A DNA stretch of 64,000 nt from Gonatopus flavifemur (GCA_018340375.1 JAFFJZ010000009.1:13036501-13100500); one strand, 5' to 3'. Positions 34,815 through 47,159 are shown, numbered from the stretch's first letter. Program-made: numbers and translations. The notes: generated by a model not told the origin, from the letters alone.

Positions 34815-35583
34815 GGTTATTGAAGAATTGGAACTTTATTTCCCTGATGAACTGTGTCATAAGGGAATGTACTTTGAATTCAATCTTTCTCATTGAATTA
34901 AAATGATTCTCCATCCTGAAAGTTTACAAATCAATTCCAATATCCCATATGTGATCATTAAATGTGCAAAAGAATTTAATTAACTTGCACATATCAAACA
35001 TCATCAAATTACAATTCGATAATTCAAAACAATTGTTGTTTAGTAATTATATTAGTGAATGTATCTTGAATACGAATAAAATTTTTTAGCTTAACAACTG
35101 GTATAAAAGGTAAAGAATACCCTCTAAACATTCTCACCTCAAAATCATATAATTCTCAATCAATCAAAACATATACACAAGGGAAGTCCCATAAGCGTGT
35201 TGAAAACCTCCACTACCGAAACATCGTAAACATCAGGAAAGAGTTATTGAAGAGTTGGAGAAGAGTGTTCAGTAAGAAGGGTGCGTTGGACGTTCAATGA
35301 AATGTGATAGTACGCTCAACCAAATTTGCCTTGGAGTCATTTGGCGGTCGAAACTTTTCACAAACGCTTCTGTCACTTTATTGCACGCTTTGACGGTGTT
35401 TCAAGCACGTTCGATTTTTACCAGGGAAAAGAACGCATTTGGACATTTTTTTTCAGGGCATTTTTATTCAATTATAATGAAACTTTGTAGGTTTGTGAAC
35501 ATAATATGTAATTTTTCATTCTCAAATGGTGTTTGTTGGATGGCATGTAGATAACTCATAGAAAAATTGGCAAGGAGCCTAGG
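34815..35583. other. No recognised gene
   Basis: AT-rich; the ORF at 35297-35554 has no family signature. Confidence 0.4.
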
Positions 35584-35684
35584 GGTCAGAGGTTTTATTT
35601 GAAACATCCTAGCCAGAAAAGTTTTATAACTGTTCTTTATAAAACTTTTCTAGCTGGAATGTTTCAGAAAAAAAAACTCGGACC
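35584..35684. repeat. 100-bp hairpin
   Basis: Arms GGTCAGAGG...AAAAGTTTTATA and its complement pair across a loop of about 10 bases. The arms share AGAAAAGTTTTATA. A compact MITE-like foldback. Confidence 0.75.
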
Positions 35685-36393
35685 TTCTGGCTGCCCACCG
35701 TTTATTTTGAGGGGCAATCTTCTCCCATTCCACAGTCGTCATTTTGCAGTTTGAAAATTACATGAAAATTTAATATATACTTCCATATCATGTCAATGAA
35801 CCTACACAGTTTCATCATTATCAAATAAAAATTTCTCAATGGTGTAATAAACCGCGTATATTTTAATTTTTAGGAACATCGAACGAAATTTTTTTTTTCT
35901 TTCTTCCTTTACATAGGTGATAAGTTGAATAAAAACCAATTCAACTTTCTCATACTAAGATTCCAAGGAAGAGAAAGCAATCTTTTATTAGGAACCCGAA
36001 TACTATGTTATTCCGTTGATTTCAATGAATTCATCCCTGCAAGCTCAAACACCGTTAAGGATTGATGAAATTCCCTTTCCTCTCCTAAATACACGTCCCT
36101 TCAAAAAAAAACCCAAGTACAGAAATATCCAATTTACACACTTCTATTCTTCCAATGATTTTGATATGGGAAACAATGACACTATGAACAGTATTTTTCC
36201 CAAGTAAAATGAACCTTGTACTCATCGGTACCTTGACGGCCAACTGAGCGTCGCGCCATGCAATAAAAATGACTCAGGGTAAAACCCCTGCAGGTACAAA
36301 AGACCACGCAGCAAGCGTATACTCATAAACATATATATATGTATCCCCAAACATTCATGCTTCTTTCCTTTTCTCTTTTCATTTATATACATA
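35685..36393. other. No recognised gene
   Basis: AT-rich unclassified DNA directly upstream of rosa copy 3. It contains a short TATA run near 36332. Confidence 0.4.
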
Positions 36394-38424
36394 CAGGGTG
36401 GGGCATTTAAAGTGTCGCGGGCGTTTTTTCCAAAAATAAAATGAGATACGAGAAAATTTTTCGGACAAAAATTGTAGGGTATCGAGGGGGACATCCGATG
36501 GTGGCCTTGGCTTTGACCTCAAATCTCATCTTCAAGGGCATTCTGAGGTCAACTCTTGTTTTTTAAATAGCATCTCATATTTTTCACTGCAGATTTGGAT
36601 TCTAGGTCAAAAACCAAGAAACTTTTGTCTGAACCATTTTCCTGAAATCCGCAAAGATGGCGCTCTAATCGATATTGTTCCATACTGAATCTGACATTAG
36701 AATAACTCGAAAACGAAGGGTCTTGGAGGAGAATGTTTCGGACAAAAGTTGTCTGATTCCAAGGGGGACCCCTTGAACTGAAACGGAGGTGATGGGGTAT
36801 AACAGACAAAACACAACACATTTCAATCGTCTACATCACTTGGATAATTTTAATGCAGTAGATGCTCAAAATGATGGCCTTCGACTTCAATACACATTTC
36901 AAAACGTTTTACAAAAGATTGCTGAACTCGTGCTAAAATATCTTCATTGATGCTCGCGCATGCATTGATGATTCGTTGACGCATATTCTCAGGTGTAGTC
37001 GGTGCTTGTTGATAAACTGTATCTTTTATGTATCCCCATAAAAAAAATCTGGAGAAGTAAGATCCGGAGAACGGGCAGGCCTATGAACTGGTCCACGACG
37101 TCCTATCCATCGTCCAGGATAATCTCTGTCCAATATTTCTCGAGCTGTGACTGCATAATGGGATGGACAACCATCGTGTTGATACCACATATTCAATCGT
37201 TCCTGAATAGGTATGTCTTCAAGTAATGTTGGAAGTACTTGATCTAAGAAATGTCTGTACTTCTCTCCATTTAGCGTATCTGCAATGAAGTACGGTCCAA
37301 TTACTCGAGATCGAAAAATACCACACCAAACATTCACAGCCCATTGTCTTTGATGCTCTACTTGACGTAACCATCTTGGATTTTCTGTCGCCCAGTAATG
37401 CATATTATGTCGATTTACTTGACCATGATTGGTGAACGTCGACTCATCAGAAAATAATATGTTGATGAAGTTGTTATTGTGCATTTGCGCTAGACCCCAT
37501 CGACAAAACTGTACACGATTTTCGAAATCATCACCGTGAAGGTCTTGATGCAAACAAATGTGATACGGATGGAATTTGTGACGTTTCAGTATTCGAAGAA
37601 CACTTCTTCGAGAAATTCCCGAATGGAGTTCAATTTCACGAGAGCTCACGTGTGGATTATTGGCTACTGCAGCTAGTACATTAACTTCCGCATTTTCTCC
37701 GCTAACAGTTCTCATTCGATGTCGTTTTTCCCTTGTAACACTTCCCGTTTCTGAGAATAATTTTGTAATGCGTTGAAAATACCTAATGGATGGCGTTGTT
37801 CTTTCAGGAAATCGTTCTGCATACAAGTCATATGCTTGTCTGGGGTTCTTATGCACTTCACCGTAAATGTAGATCATATCGATCTTTTCAGAAACCGTGT
37901 ATCGGATATCCATGATTTTCAATTTGTCATAAACCAAGTAATAATCAAATGTAACTGACAAACTGACTTTCAAAATCGTGAATTTTCACTAAACCCCGTC
38001 GTTTGTTTACATCGCGTGAGCTCTGAATGGTGGTAATGTAGACGATTGAAATGTGTTGTGTATTGACAACTTTTGTACGAAACATTCTTTTGCAAGACCC
38101 TTCGTTTTTGAGTTATTCGAATGTCAGATTCAAAATGGAACAATATCGATTAGAGCGCCATTTTTGCGGATTTCAGGAAAATGGTTCAGACAAAAGTTTC
38201 TTGGTTTTTGACCTAGAATCCAAATCTGCAGTAAAAAATATGAGATGCTATTTAAAAAACAAGAGTTGATCTCAGAATGCCCTTGAAGATGAGATTTGAG
38301 GTCAAAGCCAAGGCCACCATCGGATGTCCTCCTCGGTACCCTACAACTTTCGTCCGAAAAATTTTCTCGTATCTCACTTTATTTTTGGAAAAAACGCCCA
38401 CGACACTTTAAATGCCCCACCCTG
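36394..38424 (-). mobile_element. Tc1/mariner element, DD41D rosa type, copy 3
   Basis: 2031 bp, ends CAGGGTGGGGCATTT and AAATGCCCCACCCTG, flanked by TA at 36392-36393 and 38425-38426. Inverted repeats run to about 36838 and from about 38035. The left arm is about 55 bp longer because of an insertion near 36755-36810. Mirror ORFs at 36549-36821 and 38051-38269 are the arms, not genes. Confidence 0.93.
36850..37913 (-). pseudogene. Rosa-type transposase, single frameshift (copy 3)
   Basis: The likely start is ATG 37913 (M-D-I-R-Y-T-V-S-E-K). The frame is open to 37026 and contains F-S-D-E-S-T-F, Q-H-D-G-C-P-S-H and S-P-D-L-T-S-P-D-F-F, again with 41 residues between the second and third Asp. 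At the T-run after the third Asp (about 37039-37046 on the plus strand) one T is missing. In the next frame homology continues (L-W-G-Y-I-K-D-T-V-Y) to F-E-H-L-L-H and TAA at 36850. Restoring frame would give about 354 codons, as in copy 2. No other defect is visible. Confidence 0.93.
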
Positions 38425-38426
38425 TA

Positions 38427-39050
38427 AATCACCGAATATGCAACAATGAGTTGATATTAAGGCAAAAATGGGTAACCAGTAGTGAACAGGCATTTAGAAC
38501 CTGATAAATGAACAAATTAACAAGTTACAAGCAATAAACAAATATCATTACGATCAACTTGCAAGCAATTGAATAATAAATAATTTCATGCAATATTTGA
38601 ATTATCAAACAAATCACGTTTAAATATGAAGACATGATTCACGTAAAGGTTGTCAATAAATATAAAATTCCAAATAAAGTAATTATAAGTATGCATAAAA
38701 TTATCAAACATAAGAGTAAACATGCAAAATAATCAAGATTTCAACATACAAATATCCTCATGCATCAATAATAAACCAAAAAAAACAGCAATAGATGAAT
38801 AAATGAATTACAAGCAACTAATACAAAGCAAACAACCCAATAAGTTATCTCTTGAGAGATACACAAGAAACATTTTAGTTTCAAGAACGTTTAAGCAATA
38901 GTCAATCAATAGATCAATGTACAAACCGAGAAAAACGATCTGTTAATATCATGAAATATAAAGTTGTAAATATGTAAAAACAAAGAGAACATGTGAACAT
39001 AGGTAGTAAGAAAGATTTGAAAACAGAAGAGAATAAGATCTTTGAAATAA
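38427..39050. other. AT-rich, no recognised feature
   Basis: Rich in ACAAGCAATAAA-type words; no ORF or repeat that I can support. Confidence 0.5.
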
Positions 39051-40233
39051 CAATGTGCATCGACGCAGAAACCCCACTGGTCAGAAAAAATGGTTATGTG
39101 AAGAAGAGATGCCGATAATGTCCATCGATCGGAAAACTGTTCGATCGAACCCCCACGAAGGAAACAAGCATATAACTTCACAAGGCGGGAAAATGACCCT
39201 TTCTACCGCAAAGCGTACCAATCAGGGAATCCATCCCTCGTCAGCAAAACACAAGCGCGTAAGCAACCTCTTCTACCGCTACGATTCACAGAATCACCCT
39301 ACGGAAGAATAACGAATATGTATAGAAGACGACAACCCCTTCCACTGATACGCTACGATTGATGGATCGATGAAGCTATCCCCACAAGCGAACGAAGCAA
39401 CACATCGAAGATAGCAACCCTTCCACCACCATGCGCTGATCGATGATCCATATACTAGTGGAACTTTCTCTCTCTACAAGGGATAACAAGTGTATGCTGA
39501 GGGTATCAACCCCTTCCACAACCATAGCATGCCAAAGGATATAGGACGAAGTCATGGATCATCCTTGACCAATGGAATGTGATCGAAACAAAGGGGAGAT
39601 CAATCAACCGCCAATTACAACAAACTTATGATTGACAGCCCCACCCATCAAGGAAAACTGGAATGACAAGAAGAAGGGAAACGATCCGTTCTATCCAGAA
39701 TTCAGCAGCGAATTCTGGTTGGCTGGACAACCCTTTAGAAGTGGCTGCACAGCCAGATTCACACACAATTCTCGGCTGTTCAGCCACTCAAATTCTTCAG
39801 CTACAAACAAGCTTCTACAGTTCCTACTCTTCTGGCTCAATAGCCTGAACCAAGCAAAAACTCTTCTGGCTGTGTAGCTATTTTATTCAAATAAATTCGA
39901 AAAGCACAGCAAGTGCAGTTGAATCAATGACGTGGATAAATCACGCTGAACTAACAGAGGGTAGACTGTCAATTCCTCGTCAACGCTGTGAAACCGAACC
40001 GAAGTACGGCTGAACCAACTGCGCGGATAAACCACTCTGATCTAACAAGGGTTGGATTTCCAATTCACCGTCAAACCACGATCAACACCATCAGTCTGGA
40101 CAGGAGCGCAGCCGAATCAACGGCATAAAACGCGCAAATCAAGCGTCACCCACGCTGACCAGGGAGAGACAAGGTTGCCAATCAGCAATCGAAATCGAGA
40201 GAAACATTGGTTATTGTCGAATCACCACCAGCA
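39051..40233 (+). other. GC-richer region with degenerate repeats
   Basis: Base composition is clearly richer in C and G than the neighbours. Words like CAACCCCTTCCAC recur near 39335, 39415 and 39510. About 39920-40195 holds three degenerate units of roughly 95 bp sharing GCGGATAAACCACTCTGA-like sequence. It may be the 5' part of a transcript that continues to 40940. No long ORF is convincing. Confidence 0.35.
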
Positions 40234-40939
40234 TGAAGTGAGTATTGCCTTGAAATTTTCCGTATGTTAATGCGGTCCCATCACCAACCAATTGATCCTT
40301 CTGTACAGAAATCAATTGTTCGGTCCCCTTGAATTTTCTATCTTCATGTAAATCAAGGGCTAGGAACCCTCAACCCCTTTTGTTTTTTTTTCAACTCCTT
40401 TTTCACATACTTTTGTCGTCATCATTTGTCACCACACTTCACTTGTTTCCAAACTTTCAAATTCAAAACCCTCGGAACCAACCAGAAGTAATTTTCTATC
40501 CTATGCCAAGGATAACAAAATTGTTTTTCCTTCCTCTTATTAGATGCAAACAATTGAACAACTCAAGGAAAAAAATCAGGAGAGCAGAAAATAGACTGGC
40601 TGAGAGGTTTTTCATTCGCCTACAAAGACAGAAAAATCAGCGAAGCCAAAGCTGAGGAGAAACCACTTCCAGGATAAGAAGAGAATCCACAAATGGTTAA
40701 ACCTAATTCGAGTTTTGGAATGGAAAGAAGAAAACTGAAAAACTCTGACTCGTTGTCAAAATTGTGAACTTTTTGCAATCAATTATTTTGATTGTGACAG
40801 ATGTAAATTATACGAAAATGAGTATCTAAATTTCAATGACGAAGAGCTTTTAGAAAGGGGCTTCACCCCGGAGGAAATTATTGAATTACAATTAAGGACA
40901 AACAGATCTATTGGAATTGGTGATAAGAATAAACATTAA
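40234..40939 (+). pseudogene. Possible small spliced gene with Cys-rich C-terminal ORF
   Basis: ATG at 40232-40234 is followed by the donor-like GAA|GTGAGT. TTCCTTCCTCTTATTAG at about 40542 makes a good acceptor. Joining them gives a short basic frame (M-K-C-K-Q-L-N-N-S-R-K-K) that stops at a TGA near 40654. Further on, 40739-40939 is open and encodes C-Q-N-C-(x11)-C-D-R-C, then an acidic tail with D-E-E-L-L-E-R-G-F-T-P-E-E. AATAAA at 40928-40933 overlaps its end and could be the polyadenylation signal. The two parts are not in one clean frame. I do not recognise the protein; it could be a broken gene or an unknown mobile element. Confidence 0.3.
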
Positions 40940-41516
40940 CTTTTACCAGATCTTATGGTGTCATTAATGACTTGACCTTCTACGATTTCCATAGTCTATT
41001 CCTTTCCCGAGGAATATCAATCCCACCCCTTCCTTTCTTAATTGATAAATAGGGGAATTTTGAATTCTATTGCCGTCTTGGATGGTAACATGTAGGACGC
41101 GACAATGGAAAAAGAATTTTTTCCAATCCGTCTACTCAGCGTATCTAATTGTATTGGCCGCTTCAATCTTCGCAGAATTTTCCAATCTCGTCATAAAATC
41201 GCCGATGTAGAAGATTAAAAATTACCACTCATTGTCTATTCGTGTAACCCATGTGTGCATCAAAATTGAACCGTTTTCAACCCTTTTTGGTTCAGGTTGA
41301 CCAATTTTGAATCTGAAAAGGTCAGGAGCTCGTTCAATGCTCCTGCGCACATAGGAAACCAACAGGAAATTCAGTAGTGATGAGCCTAGCATATGTGAAC
41401 ATATGCTGACACCAGCCCAGCATAGAACTCATTTCGCTCAAGACTGGGTCGAAGTCGAGCCAATATTTATTTACGCTCATGTTGCTGAAGTCTGAATCGT
41501 TGATTGAAACTAATTA
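40940..41516. other. No recognised feature
   Basis: Unclassified DNA without a supported gene or repeat. Confidence 0.4.
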
Positions 41517-41628
41517 TCCATGTGGAAAAATGTCCAAAAATGTATACAATTGTACACAATTGGTATACAATTTGTATACAATTTGTATACAATTTGTGTA
41601 CAATTGTATACATTTTTTCCACATGGGT
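41517..41628. repeat. 110-bp hairpin with TATACAATTTG core
   Basis: CCATGTGGAAAAATG at the left pairs with CATTTTTTCCACATGG at the right, and ATGTATACAATTGTACACAA pairs with its complement. The loop holds tandem GTATACAATTT words. The whole region could form one long hairpin. Confidence 0.8.
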
Positions 41629-41756
41629 AACAATCGGATACTATAATATTAAACTATTGGAGCCCAAAAATCTTGCAGTACATTATTTACACGATGTTTC
41701 CAGTGGCAAAGAGGTGGTTCGAGAAGGTATGTAACGATGATTCATCAGATTTCGTA

Positions 41757-42023
41757 CACTGAGAAAACAGATATCCTGAATATCACCATAATTTATGGAT
41801 TTTCAGCGCTGGTCTGACCCGAGTCGGAATATTTACTTGCACGAATATCTAAAAGTACCATAATTTCTTGGACTTCTCAGAATGAGTATGGTACCTTCCT
41901 TATAAAAGTCCCAGATATTATGGTACTTTTAGAGGTTTGTTCAGATAAATATTGAGACTCGGGTCAGACCAGCGCTAAAAATCCATAAATTATGGTACTT
42001 TTTAAGATACCTTTTTCTCCGTG
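41757..42023. mobile_element. MITE, CACTGAG/CACGGAG termini
   Basis: The left end CACTGAGAAAACAG and right end CTTTTTCTCCGTG are inverted. The arms share CCATAATTTATGGATTTT and AGCGCTGGTCTGACCC. TA precedes the left end; the right flank has no TA, so one flank has mutated. Confidence 0.78.
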
Positions 42024-43036
42024 TCAGTTTTAATTTCCGTTGTGTTTTTATAAAAAATTCAAACTTCGAGACCATATACGCTCAAGGTCAGATATTGCCT
42101 AAAGAAATGTATCCTACCTCTATATTTTAGAGTTGTTTTATATTACTTCTTATAAGATCGAGTTCTAGAAATTCCCACATGAAAGTTACTGATAATTCCA
42201 CGGAGAAAAAATATTTCCTGTTACAGAGAAATCTAATTTGATGGCGTCCCTGTTGCTGAGTACCATATTTTCCATTGGGAGTGCAATGAGTTTGTTGTCA
42301 TAAGGATTCCAAACACAGTGACAAGAATCGGATTGTTATAGCGAAAAAATTCAGATACCACAGGTGACTTTGTTTGCTACCCTATATCTAATACTTGAAC
42401 TCAGCTGCTTTTACAAATAATTCAGAGCTACATCTAATTAAATAACTGAAACGGCTGAACAATTCGTTGAGGTAGCCAAATATTTGCTGAGCATGAAAAA
42501 AACTTGCTCTCCCAATAAAAGGTACGAAGCAAAATGAGATTTCGCTGTCAAATCGAGTTTTTTTTCTTCGTGTGGCATGGAGGGCAGTGAGGAATTCAAT
42601 TACACATTTTCCGCAAAAGACTCCTTCAGCGCCTCCGCTTCGGAAATCGTCCTCTACCTACCCATGAAATCCAGTTGGAAGAATTTTCAATTACAATTCA
42701 TTGACAATTCATGCGGAGGGATGTAATAATTTTGGTTAATTATATCTTGTACAAACTTATCCGGCAATTATGTTCGGGAATTTTCCCATTTCAACCGATT
42801 CATTATCATACAATTACCTTTCAGAAATCTCCAATCAAGACCGATCAGCTATTGATTAAAACAGGAATCCCCAATGTTGATTGACACCAAGAATGAATCT
42901 AGTTTCTATTTGTCCCATAGAAACCCATTGAATTTGGATCGGGAATCTATTGATTTCTATCAGATACAGTAATGTGTTTTAACTAGGGTAAGCAGAGATC
43001 ATAGAGCTCGATTAGCCGATCAATCATCTAATCGTC
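42024..43036. other. No recognised feature
   Basis: AT-rich; a CACGGAGAAAAAA word at about 42200 may be a MITE end without a partner. No gene seen. Confidence 0.4.
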
Positions 43037-43681
43037 AAATGTAGTACTAGTTAGTGACTTTTGATCCTATGAAGGATTTTCCTCTGGTACCTCTGGTTAT
43101 CAAACTACAGGGGTCCGAACTTCACAGATTTCGTTTAATCAGCTCTTCTGAAGATATAATTTCTTAAATTACATTTTTTTATGAAATGATTTTCGATATT
43201 ATCTTTCGTAGCTTTTTTCCTGTTATTTACAATGGCGGAATCTGTGTCTGTGAGAAAAAATTTTTTCCAACAAATTTAGCGGGTTTGAAGTTATTTTTGC
43301 ATTTTCTTCCAATTTCGACAAATTTGAGAATTTTTTACGTTAGCTCATCTGAAAGTTGGATTCTTCAGTTTTGGAATCGTGTCAGAGAAATTATGGGAAG
43401 AAAAATTTATCTGGCATTCACAACGGTTTGAAGCGCGCGTGTCGCATATTCCCATTAGCTACTGAACGTTCTGATACGGTTCGTCATACCGTTGACGCGG
43501 AATACAAGTGAAACGAACTGTTTTTCAATAGAATATGATTTTTTGATCATGCCAATGATTTCATACAATCTTACCGTACCATTATATCATCAAACTTTAT
43601 CAATAACAGCTTTTGAAAATTATGAAACATAATCATGAATAAATACACATAATATAATGAATATGGAATAATTCTGCTCGA
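43037..43681 (+). repeat. Left inverted arm (~645 bp) of DDE-like element
   Basis: Begins AAATGTAGTACTAGTTAGTG and ends GGAATAATTCTGCTC. Its inverted copy is 50086-50720. Each arm contains an ORF-like stretch read as opposite-strand mirrors (43186-43431 + and 50326-50571 -), about 80 codons with similar translation. A shared translation here follows from the arm duplication and does not by itself prove coding. Confidence 0.88.
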
Positions 43682-43691
43682 AGCAATATGC

Positions 43692-46521
43692 TTAGCGCAA
43701 TTTCTTATTCGTATTAATTTTTTCCTTAATTTTCATCTTTGGGAAAACATCTACATTCAATGATGCCGGAAATACTCGTAAATGCAAAGTCATGTTCGAA
43801 GTTGGGATGAAACAATGATATTTGAGCGTTCCTGGGATTGTTTTTGCAGTTTCAAAGCGGGTTTTGAGCTTTTTAGCTGTGATTTCATGATTTGTCTTCG
43901 AACTAAAAACAACAACAGTTTCTGATAGATTTCTCTCTGCCCATTCGTGAAGCGCATCAGGATTCAAAATTTGCTGCTTAGACCTCGCTTGAAGACTCGC
44001 ACGGGCTGCTAGTCGTTTCAGATTACCACCGATACCGTCACAAGGCTCTTTTCCATGAGAGATTTTTGAAATGATATCTATTCTTGGAGTGCTGAGATGC
44101 TCCATCCGTGAAATAGACAATTTTTCTTGGTTGAAAATGCTCTTTCAGGTACGCTATTAAAATTTTTTGGAATTCATACACAGAATCATAAATAGCAATG
44201 CTCCGATGACCGAGTCCGTTTCCTTGTTTGTAATAAATGACAGTGGTGAGAATTGCCGTTTGGTCGTTGTTCCAGTGGAAACCCTGTACAGCACTCTGGG
44301 CTACAAACGCATAATTCTCCGCGAAATCGCATAAAACTGAGAATTCCCCTTCTTGTAAATTATCCTTCAAATTTCTCAGAAAAGATGACTGCTGTTTTGC
44401 AACGAATAAATGGAATTTGAGTTTCGAAAGGCAGCGAGAAATTTTTTCTGAAAAATCTTCTGCATCTGCAACTTCAGTACGCAAAGTGCTACGATCAGTC
44501 TGTTGCCAAATTTGATATTCGAGTTTTTCGATGCAATTGTCTTCGAAAACTGTTTGTAAAAAATTCTGGAAACCCTCTTTGCCAGGACGTGATAAACATT
44601 CATCGAGATAACATTCGGTACATGGATTCTGACATAAAAACATTTTGAGAGCATCATGATAAGTGGCGATTGGATTATTCGTACCGGATGTTAATTTTTG
44701 AATATCTATCGCATCAAGCATTGAATTGACATTCTCGTGATGGACACAAACGCAAACAGTATGCGTTCCACTAGCACCAGCGAGTACGCAATTACGAGGT
44801 CTAAGCTGCGAGAATGTAGAGAGACTGACCGGAACAGTAGGATTCTGATCTTTGAAAGCAAAATATAATTCTGAAAGATTGCACAGAATCAATCTCTTTT
44901 GTACGTTCTCTCGTGACCCGTCTTCTTTTTTAACTGAAACAAAATCTTTCATGCCCGGCATTATACGACTATTTTCGTCATCATTATAGAAACTTATGAT
45001 CTTGTTTTTTATTCCAAAAGCTAAAGCATGACCCTTTCTTGGAGATGGTGACGTTAAAATCCAATTTGCTCTCACCAGTTCGATAGCTTTCCTAGCTTGG
45101 CGTTCAGAAGTCTCAAATTCGTCAGCAAGTCTCTTTCGACTCCAGGATTTTGGCGCAAGCGTGAGGAGTAATACTTTTTCCTAACGCCGTGCGCAAAGTG
45201 CTCACTTTGCACGCTGTTTTGCGTGCGCAAAGTGCCGTATTCCCGCACGATTAGGCAACCGTGCGGGAAAGTCAGTGCGCGTGCAGAAAAATAGAAGCGG
45301 ACGGGGATCGAAGAGTATGTGATGACGTAGAAGAAAGTGGGGGGTTAGAGAAGCTCTCCAGAAATTGTTAACTCTGACATTGAATCTCACGAAATGATTA
45401 TGAATGTATTGCAATGTGATTACCATTCAAATCCCTCTATTACACAAATAAACTGAGGTACAACTGCTTCTTCATCTTTGGTTTTGATTACACTCCACAA
45501 TACCACGAGGTGTTGTATGAATTCATATAAACACATTGAGACATAATTCAGTGTTGACGAATGAAAAATATTTTCAACGTGATTAACATGAATGTTTTGA
45601 GGATGCTACAAAGTACTGTGGATTCGGATTCATACAAAATTTATGTATATCATGATGTATAACACATTACTTACAACTCAATGTTTTTAATTGATCAAAA
45701 CGTCTTTGAGAACCCTTAAATAACCTACATATATTGAAACCAAATGAATTATATTTATTTTAATCTGCCGTTAATTTTTCGTTTCAGGGATATAACATCC
45801 GTTCTTTGAACGATGTATATTTTTTTCTTCATCTTGACTTCAATGTTCTTTCTTATCGGGGGGCCACAGGCCCCCCGAATCCCCTGCACCCTATTTCTTG
45901 CTTCGTCCTGATGTACTTCGTAAGAGCACTTTTCGCACATTGTTAGGAAAAATAGTATGTGTATCTCGTGCGCATTGGTGACCCCAACTTTGCGCACTTG
46001 TTACACAATGTACTATTCCCGAAGCACTCTAGGACGTTTTATATTTCTGCTTAATTTGATCAAGAACCTCCATAGCCGATTCATGTTCTTCAATATTACA
46101 ATCTCTGGTCTCCTCTTTAATGGCTGTTAATCATCGTCTTTACCATGTTCATCAATACCATCATTATCGGCATCCTGAATTATGTGGAAGATATCGTAGT
46201 AATTAATTGTCATTCACATGAATGTATTGTTCATTTTCATTGGTGTACAAATTGTCTTGTTAGCAATTGAGAATATGATATCAATACCTTGAGTGAAACA
46301 TGACCGAACGAATCATCTTGTGCATCAATTGGAGGCTTCTCTCCAGAACAAGCAGCAGCTTCTTTTCTACATAACCCACACACTTTTGCATCGGGGAGGA
46401 TACTGGGAAACTTTTTTTGTAGATATGCAGAAATAGTTCTCTAATCTCTTGATTTGAATTTGTGATGGATTTTGTGCAAAGGGTTACAACAACAATCAAC
46501 GAAACTTTGAGTTGCAGACAT
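43692..46521 (-). pseudogene. DDE-like transposase, two exons, broken
   Basis: Exon 1 is 46288-46521 (ATG 46521, 78 codons). It has a Cys-rich domain (D-C-C-C-N-P-L-H and C-G-L-C-R-K) and one TAG at 46441-46443. It ends AAG|GTATTG. Exon 2 starts at 45180 after CGTTAG, and the 1107-bp intron is phase 0, so the reading frame continues (S-L-K|E-K-V-L-L-L). Exon 2 encodes a long domain with C-D-F-A-E-N-Y, Q-G-F-H-W-N-N and Y-F-T-D-G-A-S-Q-H, which look like the first two acidic sites of an RNase H-fold nuclease. Near 44045 a deletion plus frameshift joins to H-G-K-E-P-C-D-G-I-G-G in another frame, ending at 43692. From memory, related proteins are annotated as uncharacterised or cc8L18.2-like in arthropods; the superfamily name is uncertain. 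It sits between long inverted arms, which supports a transposase role. Confidence 0.7.
45181..46287 (-). other. Intron of the DDE-like gene, with GC hairpins
   Basis: Starts GTATTG and ends GCGTTAG on the minus strand. It contains GC-rich hairpins unlike the AT-rich surround: TCCCGCACG with CGTGCGGGA (45241-45268), GCAAAGTG with CACTTTGC (45193-45210), and GGGGGGCC with GGCCCCCC (45858-45876). These may be insertions or structural elements. Confidence 0.55.
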
Positions 46522-47159
46522 TTTTGAGAATGAAGAAATGTTGTGTCAATAATGCTGTATTTCATCTCTTAATTGAATTTTCTACAAACAAACACAATCA
46601 CACAGTTGGAAACGAAGAAATTGATTTTCATCACGAATTGCGAATCATATTTAGAATTGAAACAATTTTACTTACAATGCAAGATCATTTCATGCGATGC
46701 GATTTTTCGTGTGACATCAAGTTGTATGAAGTATGCGTATAAACAAGGAAAAACAAATGAACATCGTGGATATGTTTGATGTAGCGAAGATGTTTACAGA
46801 ATTTGAATTGTTTATCGAATTGAGAAAAATCGATCACAAATTCAGATGAATGGATTGAGAACTATTTTTTCGAGTCTACACTGAAGAAAGTATTTATTTA
46901 TAGTGAACAAGATTCGTTAACCCTTTGCGGCATGGTGGCTATTAAAATAGCCACCTCAATGTGTTTTGAGTTTACAGTTAACCAGAGACAATATAACGCT
47001 CTTTCCCCCAGTTTTTTTTTCAATTTGATTCAGATAAGGACTCAGGAAGTATTCGGCATCACGTATACATTGTCCATCGTTTTACAAATTGTGATTTAAA
47101 TGAATAAACAATGAAAAAAAGCCGTATTCATTGAATAACACAGGCACACAAAAAAATTT
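46522..47159. other. Unclassified DNA upstream of the DDE-like gene
   Basis: This would hold the promoter of the minus-strand gene. I see no clear TATA box or repeat. Opposing ORFs at 46512-46779 have no signature. Confidence 0.4.

Noticed and set aside
36549..38269. Matching 72-90 residue ORFs in the arms of rosa copy 3
   Set aside because: They are the terminal inverted repeats read on opposite strands.
45755..45997. 80-codon minus-strand ORF with C-E-K-C as an extra exon
   Set aside because: It lies in the intron of the DDE-like gene, crosses a GC hairpin, and exons 1 and 2 already join in phase without it.
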